10,441 nucleotides of DNA from Bacteroidales bacterium. Lineage in GTDB: Bacteria > Bacteroidota > Bacteroidia > Bacteroidales > Muribaculaceae. The notes below the pieces were generated by a model. The model was not told the DNA's origin and made no database searches. It was given only the letters and a program-made list of their open reading frames with translations. The DNA lies in contig CAAFXX010000105.1 of NCBI GenBank assembly GCA_900767075.1, forward strand, positions 1 to 10,441, written 5' to 3'. Positions 5,786 to 10,441 of this stretch are shown here, one piece after another (the stretch's first letter is position 1; the number at the start of each line of letters is the position of its first letter). The position numbers and the translations under genes are program-made.

Positions 5786-7083
5786 CAGTCTTCGATTTTA
5801 TTGCGTTTGTAAATGTAGTCGACGTTCTTCATGTAATAGTCGAGCGTGAAACAGTCGTCGAGCTCCTTCTCTGTGAGGGCGCCCATCACTGTGGGGTCGA
5901 GCTTGAGAAGGTCGTGGTAGTTGCTGTTGGTAGCCATTGCCTTCATGGCGATGGGCTGCACGGTGTCGTAAGCCTTCTCGCGGGCGAAACCTTTGCCGAT
6001 AAGGGCATTCATGACGCGCTGCGCGAAGATCACGCCGTTGGTCATGTAGATGTCGCTCATCATCTTCTCCTCGAACACCGTGAGATTCTCGAGGATGCCT
6101 CCCATGCGGTTGAGCATGTAGTCGAGCAGGATGGTTGCGTCGGGCATGAGGATACGCTCGGTGGCGGAGTGCGAGATGTCGCGTTCGTGCCAGAGAGCCA
6201 CGTTCTCATAGCATGTCACCATGTAGCCGCGGAGCACGCGGGCGCAGCCGCAGATGTTCTCCGAGCTGATAGGGTTGCGCTTGTGGGGCATGGCGCTTGA
6301 GCCTTTCTGACCCTTGCCGAAGGCTTCCTCAACCTCATGCACCTCCGTGCGCTGGAGGTTGCGGATCTCCATCGCCATCTGCTCGAGGCTTGCGCCGATG
6401 AGGGCGATGGTAGCCATATAGTAGGCATGGCGGTCGCGCTGAATCACCTGTGTCGATATATTGGCGCTCTCGATGCCGAGCTTCTCGCATACATAGTCCT
6501 GCACGAAAGGAGGGATGTTGGCGAAGTTGCCCACGGCACCGCTGATCTTGCCTACCTCAACGCCGCGTGCTGCTGCCTTGAAGCGCTCGAGGTTGCGGCG
6601 CATCTCCTCATACCAGAGCACCCACTTGAGACCGAATGAAGTGATGTCGGCGTGGATGCCGTGCGTCCTGCCGATGCAGGGGGTATATTTGAAGCGGATA
6701 GCCTGCTTGCGCAGTATCTCCATGTAATGCTCGATGTCGGCGAGCAGAATCTTGTTTGCCTGAAGGAAGAGGTATCCGTTGGCTGTGTCGACCACGTCGG
6801 TCGATGTAAGACCGTAGTGTACCCACTTGCGCTCGTCGCCGAGGCTCTCGCTGACCGTGCGGGTGAACGCCACGATGTCGTGACGGGTCTGGAGCTCGAT
6901 CTCCTTTATGCGGTCGATGTTGAACGTTGCCTTGTCCCAGAGTTTCTTGACGTCCTCCTCGGGGATGACGCCGAGCTTGCTCCAAGCCTCGGCAGCCAAT
7001 ATCTCAACTTTCAGATATGCGTTGAACTTGTTTTCCTCAGTCCAAACCTGACGCATTACTTCGCGTCCGTATCTTTCTATCAT
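5785..7083 (-). CDS. purB: Adenylosuccinate lyase
   Basis: The enzyme releases fumarate from SAICAR (giving AICAR) and from adenylosuccinate (giving AMP), so it serves both the IMP pathway and the AMP branch. The 432-residue protein belongs to the fumarase/aspartase superfamily. Visible motifs are TRHD (66-69), TSTD (93-96), GRTHG with the catalytic His141, and the signature loop GSSAMPHKRNP (261-271) carrying the catalytic serine. The start MIERYGREVMRQVWT and the length match the short Bacillus-type enzyme; the Bacteroides enzyme I recall is the longer E. coli-like form of about 448 residues with a different N-terminus. It is 43 nt downstream of purD and overlaps purA by one base. Its position directly before purA makes functional sense, since PurB acts on the PurA product. 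Confidence 0.98.
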   Translation of the reverse strand: MIERYGREVMRQVWTEENKFNAYLKVEILAAEAWSKLGVIPEEDVKKLWDKATFNIDRIKEIELQTRHDIVAFTRTVSESLGDERKWVHYGLTSTDVVDTANGYLFLQANKILLADIEHYMEILRKQAIRFKYTPCIGRTHGIHADITSFGLKWVLWYEEMRRNLERFKAAARGVEVGKISGAVGNFANIPPFVQDYVCEKLGIESANISTQVIQRDRHAYYMATIALIGASLEQMAMEIRNLQRTEVHEVEEAFGKGQKGSSAMPHKRNPISSENICGCARVLRGYMVTCYENVALWHERDISHSATERILMPDATILLDYMLNRMGGILENLTVFEEKMMSDIYMTNGVIFAQRVMNALIGKGFAREKAYDTVQPIAMKAMATNSNYHDLLKLDPTVMGALTEKELDDCFTLDYYMKNVDYIYKRNKIED

Positions 7084-7091
7084 AATCTTAA

Positions 7092-7120
7092 TTTAAAACG
7101 GTTTTAAAGCCCGTCAGGGC
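7092..7120 (-). other. Two short inverted repeats in the purD-purB gap
   Basis: On the plus strand TTTAAAAC (7092-7099) and GTTTTAAA (7101-7108) are complementary, and GCCC (7109-7112) and GGGC (7117-7120) flank GTCA. In the operon mRNA the GC hairpin comes first and is followed by UUUAAAA. The GC stem has only four pairs, so this is a weak attenuator or RNA-processing candidate at best. It sits in the widest gap of the operon, just ahead of purB. Confidence 0.3.
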
Positions 7121-7126
7121 AAATTG

Positions 7127-8371
7127 TCAGAATGCCTGGTGACCTATGTCATTGCGGTGGAAAAGCAGCGGACATTCGATATCCTCGATGTCGGCGAGTG
7201 CCTTGGCTCGCGCCTCGTCGAGGGTCGGCGCCATGCCTGTCACCATCAGCACGCGGCCTCCGGCTGTGACGATTGAATCATCCTTGCGGGCAGTGCCCAT
7301 ATGGAACACGAGGCCCTTGGCTTTGTCGAGGCCCTTGATTTCGGCTCCCTTGGGATATTTGCCCGGGTAGCCCTTGGCTGCGAGGACAACGCCCAGCGCC
7401 ATTTCAGGCTTCCATGCGATGTCGAAATCCTTTCCTTCAAGCACGGCGTCGAAAAGCGCGTAGATGTCGCTGTCGAGACGCGGAAGAACCACCTCGGTCT
7501 CCGGGTCGCCGAAGCGGGCGTTGAATTCAATCACCTTCGGACCCTCTTTCGTGAGGATAAGACCGCCGTAGAGGACACCGGTGAACGGTGTGCCGCGGCG
7601 TGTCATCTCCTTAGCCACAGGCTGCATGATTTCGCGGAGGGCACGTTCCTTCACGTCGGCACCGATGAACGGCACCGGTGAATATGCGCCCATGCCTCCG
7701 GTGTTGGGACCCTTGTCGCCGTCGTAGGCGCGTTTGTGGTCCTGGGCTATCTCCAATGGATAGACCTTGTCGCCGTTGACGAGGCACATGAAGGAGAATT
7801 CAGGACCTTCGAGGAATTCCTCGATCACCACGCGTCCCTTGCCGAATTCCTCGTCAAGGAGCATGTCGCGCAGGGCTGCGTCGGCTTCCTCGGCGGTCAT
7901 CGCCACCACAACGCCTTTGCCGGCTGCAAGTCCGTCGTATTTGATCACCGTCGGTATCTTGCCAGCCTTAACATAAGCGGCGGCTTCGTCGTAATTGTCG
8001 AAAGCCTTGTATGAAGCCGTGGGGACGCCGCAGCTGTCCATCACCTGCTTGGCGAATTCCTTTGAGCTCTCAAGCCGTGTGGCTGCCTGTGTGGGACCGA
8101 ATATCTTGAGCCCGCGCGAGCGGAACTCGTCGACCACGCCTGCGGCAAGTGCCGCCTCGGGACCGACCACTGTCATGTCGACGCCGTTGGCTGCCGCGAA
8201 ATCGGCGAGAGCCTTAGTCTCCCCTACTCCTACGGGCACGCACTCGGCAAGCGCGGCGATTCCCGCGTTGCCCGGTGCGCAATATATTTTATCGACCTGC
8301 GGCGAACGGCTGAGAGCCTCCACGATGGCGTGCTCGCGGCCGCCGCTGCCTATTACCAATGCTGTCTTCAT
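7127..8371 (-). CDS. purD: Phosphoribosylamine-glycine ligase (GARS)
   Basis: The enzyme ligates glycine to phosphoribosylamine using ATP, giving GAR, step 2 of purine synthesis. The 414-residue protein has the N-terminal domain start VIGSGGREHAI (6-16), the ATP-grasp domain with GLAAGKGVVVA (147-157), DHKRAYDGDKGPNTGGMGAYS (211-231) and the family signature RFGDPE (286-291), and a C-terminal domain ending FHRNDIGHQAF. It is monofunctional, with no PurM or PurN fusion. DHKRAYDGDKGPNTGGMGAYS resembles Bacillus PurD; the Bacteroides PurD I recall has DYKR and LNTGGMGSVS there. The start codon follows the purH stop after 7 nt. An AGGAG directly abuts the ATG, which is too close to act as a normal Shine-Dalgarno site, so coupling with purH is more likely. 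Confidence 0.97.
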   Translation of the reverse strand: MKTALVIGSGGREHAIVEALSRSPQVDKIYCAPGNAGIAALAECVPVGVGETKALADFAAANGVDMTVVGPEAALAAGVVDEFRSRGLKIFGPTQAATRLESSKEFAKQVMDSCGVPTASYKAFDNYDEAAAYVKAGKIPTVIKYDGLAAGKGVVVAMTAEEADAALRDMLLDEEFGKGRVVIEEFLEGPEFSFMCLVNGDKVYPLEIAQDHKRAYDGDKGPNTGGMGAYSPVPFIGADVKERALREIMQPVAKEMTRRGTPFTGVLYGGLILTKEGPKVIEFNARFGDPETEVVLPRLDSDIYALFDAVLEGKDFDIAWKPEMALGVVLAAKGYPGKYPKGAEIKGLDKAKGLVFHMGTARKDDSIVTAGGRVLMVTGMAPTLDEARAKALADIEDIECPLLFHRNDIGHQAF

Positions 8372-8378
8372 CTCCTGA

Positions 8379-9908
8379 TCAGTGCTTGAAATGACGCATG
8401 CCCGTGAAGAGCATGGTTATGCCCTTTTCATTGGCTTTCTTGATTGAATCCTCGTCGCGGATGGAGCCGCCGGGCTGTACGATAGCCGTGACGCCGTATT
8501 TTGATGCGAATTCAACGGTGTCGTCGAAAGGCAGGAAGCCGTCTGACGCGAGCACGAGGCCTTCTGTGAGACCTGCTGCCTTTGCCTCCTCAAGCGCAAT
8601 CTCCGCCGAGCCCACGCGGTTCATCTGTCCGGCGCCCACACCAGCGGTTGCACCGTTCTTGACTACAACGATGGCGTTCGATTTCACATGCTTCACGACG
8701 CGCCATCCGAAGTTCATGTCGACGAGCTCCTGCTCGCTCGGCTTGCGCTCGGTCACGCACATGTCGGCTGTGATCTCCTTTGTGGTGAGGTCGGCATCCT
8801 GGACGAGAAGACCGCCTGTAACGCCCGTGTACTGCATCTGCTTGGCGTCGCTCTTCTCCATGTTGACTTCCAGGAGTCGGAGGTTCTTCTTTTTCGAAAG
8901 GATCTCGAGGGCTTCCGGCTCGAAGGCGGGAGCCATCACGATTTCAAGGAAGATGGGCTTGAGAAGCATGGCTGTCTCAGCGTTGAGGGGTCTGTTCATG
9001 GCAACGATGCCGCCATAGATGCTGACCTTGTCGGCTTCGTAAGTCTTCTCCCAGGCTTCCTTGAGGGTCTTGCCCACGGCGGCGCCGCAGGGATTCATAT
9101 GCTTGAGGCCTACGCAGAACGGCTCGTCGAACTCACGCACGATGCTGAGCGCGGCGTTGGCGTCCTGGATATTGTTGTAGGAAAGCTCCTTTCCGCCGAG
9201 CTGTTTGGCGAAAGCCACAGAGTAAGGCACGGGTTTCTGCTGGCGGTAGAACTTGGCGTCCTGATGGGGATTCTCGCCGTACCGGAGGCTCTGCACGATG
9301 TCGAAATCGAGGAAGAGCTTTTCGTCGAGGCCTGCCTGCTTGCGCATATATGTGGCGATATGGCTGTCATAGAGCGCGGTGTGGGTATAAGCCTTGGCGG
9401 AGAGGCGGAGGCGTGTCGAAAGCTCTGTGTGGCCGTTGGCGCGGAGCTCGTTGAGCACGCATTCGTAATCGCAGGGGTCGCAGACAACCGTCACGTCGCG
9501 GAAGTTCTTTGCCGCACTGCGGAGCATGGAGGGACCGCCTATGTCGATGTTCTCGACGGCGTCTTCCATCGTGACATCCTCCTTGGCGATAGTCGCCTCG
9601 AAGGGATAGAGGTTTACGCAGACCATCTCGATGGTCTCGATGCCGTTTTCGGCAAGCTGAGCCATATGGTCGGGTATGTCGCGGCGTCCGAGCAATCCGC
9701 CGTGAACTTTCGGATGAAGTGTCTTCACGCGGCCGTCGCAGATTTCAGGGAAACCTGTCACGTCGCTGATGTTGATTATCTCGAGGCCCGCGTCGCGGAG
9801 CTTCTTCATTGTGCCGCCTGTGGCTATGATGTCCCAGCCCAGGGCTTTGAGCGACTTGGCGAACTCTATGATGCCTGTCTTGTCGCTGACGCTGATAAGT
9901 GCTCTCAC
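8379..9908 (-). CDS. purH: Bifunctional AICAR transformylase/IMP cyclohydrolase
   Basis: The protein carries out the last two steps to IMP: formylation of AICAR with 10-formyl-tetrahydrofolate, then ring closure. The 509-residue protein has the N-terminal MGS-like cyclohydrolase domain (about 1-200), with TGGT at 30-33, LHPKVHGG at 64-71 and IDIGGPSMLRSAAKN at 121-135. The transformylase domain follows, with RYGENPHQ at 209-216, the catalytic Lys269-His270 in KHMNPCG, QPGGSIRDEDS at 478-488 and the end TGMRHFKH. The start is GTG at 9908: the in-frame codon chain upstream reaches a TAA at 9926-9924 without an ATG, and RALISVSDKTG is the usual N-terminus. No Shine-Dalgarno sequence is visible. 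KHMNPCG and GGPSMLR match the Bacillus form; the Bacteroides form I recall has KHNNACG and GGISLIR. Confidence 0.97.
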   Translation of the reverse strand: MRALISVSDKTGIIEFAKSLKALGWDIIATGGTMKKLRDAGLEIINISDVTGFPEICDGRVKTLHPKVHGGLLGRRDIPDHMAQLAENGIETIEMVCVNLYPFEATIAKEDVTMEDAVENIDIGGPSMLRSAAKNFRDVTVVCDPCDYECVLNELRANGHTELSTRLRLSAKAYTHTALYDSHIATYMRKQAGLDEKLFLDFDIVQSLRYGENPHQDAKFYRQQKPVPYSVAFAKQLGGKELSYNNIQDANAALSIVREFDEPFCVGLKHMNPCGAAVGKTLKEAWEKTYEADKVSIYGGIVAMNRPLNAETAMLLKPIFLEIVMAPAFEPEALEILSKKKNLRLLEVNMEKSDAKQMQYTGVTGGLLVQDADLTTKEITADMCVTERKPSEQELVDMNFGWRVVKHVKSNAIVVVKNGATAGVGAGQMNRVGSAEIALEEAKAAGLTEGLVLASDGFLPFDDTVEFASKYGVTAIVQPGGSIRDEDSIKKANEKGITMLFTGMRHFKH

Positions 9909-9947
9909 TTTATATTGTGGTTTTTATTGTTTCTGAACTGCGGCGTT

Positions 9948-10441
9948 TCAGCCATTGATTCTTACACCTTCCCCTTCGACTATCTTGCCGATGACGGAAG
10001 CCTTTTCGCCCTGCTCCGTGAGGATCTCGATAGTGCGTGCCACATCCTCCGGACGCACGGCAAGCACCATGCCGATGCCCATGTTGAAGATATTGAACAT
10101 TTCGCGGTGGGGCACCTTGCCGTATTTCTCGAGAAGATGGAACACGGGAAGGATCTCCCAGTTTCCCTCCTCGATCTCGATGCCCTGTCCGGGCTGAAGG
10201 ATACGGGGAATGTTCTCGTCGAAACCGCCGCCGGTGATGTGGGCGATGCCGTGTACGTCGACTTCGTCGAGCACGGCGTGTACCTGCTTCACGTAAATCT
10301 TCGTCGGGGTCAGGAGCATCTCGCCGAGGGTCTGCGAGCCTGTGCCCTCGTATTTCTGGTCATATTCGAGGTCGGCGTCGCTGACGATCTTGCGCACGAG
10401 GCTGAAGCCGTTGGAGTGCACGCCGCTCGACGCAACGCCCA
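9948..10441 (-). CDS. purM: Phosphoribosylformylglycinamidine cyclo-ligase (AIR synthase), N-terminus off the window
   Basis: The enzyme closes the imidazole ring, converting FGAM to AIR with ATP (step 5). Only the C-terminal 163 or so residues are present; the reading frame runs open through the right edge, so an apparent GTG start at 10421 is an internal valine. The visible part begins GVASSGVHSNGFSLVR, the hallmark of PurM, and continues with TLGEMLLTPTKIY, HITGGGFDENIPR and FNIFNMGIGMVL, and ends GVRING. The ITGGGFDENIPR and FNMGIGM forms resemble Clostridia/Bacillus PurM; the longer Bacteroides PurM I recall differs here. The stop lies 39 nt before the purH GTG, with nothing resembling a terminator between, so purM is the upstream member of the same operon. 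The promoter and first genes of the operon are outside the window. Confidence 0.96.
   Translation of the reverse strand, partial: GVASSGVHSNGFSLVRKIVSDADLEYDQKYEGTGSQTLGEMLLTPTKIYVKQVHAVLDEVDVHGIAHITGGGFDENIPRILQPGQGIEIEEGNWEILPVFHLLEKYGKVPHREMFNIFNMGIGMVLAVRPEDVARTIEILTEQGEKASVIGKIVEGEGVRING

Noticed and set aside
1..10441. CRISPR array, tRNA, rRNA, insertion sequence or phage gene
   Set aside because: No spaced direct repeats, cloverleaf, rRNA sequence, transposase or phage domain was seen on either strand.

Overview
The window looks like a chromosomal housekeeping region from a member of the Bacteroidales. GC content suggests a gut family with about 50-57% GC, such as Muribaculaceae, but the family is a guess. 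The evidence is: GuaA and GuaB read like their Bacteroides counterparts; most starts lack a canonical Shine-Dalgarno sequence; two boxes match the Bacteroidota -7 promoter element TAnnTTTG; and a S23/four-helix-bundle gene of a type common in Bacteroidota is present.

From the right edge, on the minus strand, runs a tight purine operon: purM (cut by the window edge), purH, purD, purB, purA, guaB. Gaps are 39, 7, 43, -1 and 10 nt. Together they encode step 5 (PurM), the last two steps to IMP (PurH), step 2 (PurD), adenylosuccinate lyase (PurB, used both before IMP and for AMP), and the two enzymes that draw on IMP: PurA towards AMP and GuaB towards XMP. GuaA, which turns XMP into GMP, is on the same strand but is separated from guaB by one oppositely oriented gene for a secreted, probable outer-membrane beta-barrel protein (2233-2910). 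That gene ends at a strong hairpin terminator shared with the convergent 3' end of guaB, and it starts from a divergent promoter region shared with guaA. Downstream of guaA lies a small AT-rich four-helix-bundle gene whose start and stop codons both sit in a perfect 16-bp inverted repeat. The leftmost 135 bases hold no recognisable gene, only a near-perfect 28-bp palindrome.

There is no obvious new multi-gene system here. Two things merit a second look. First, PurM, PurH, PurD, PurB and PurA all resemble Gram-positive (Bacillus/Clostridia) versions rather than the versions I recall from Bacteroides, while GuaA and GuaB look native; this suggests replacement of a purine cassette by transfer. 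Second, the repeat-bracketed four-helix-bundle gene has the look of a small mobile or repeat-associated unit.
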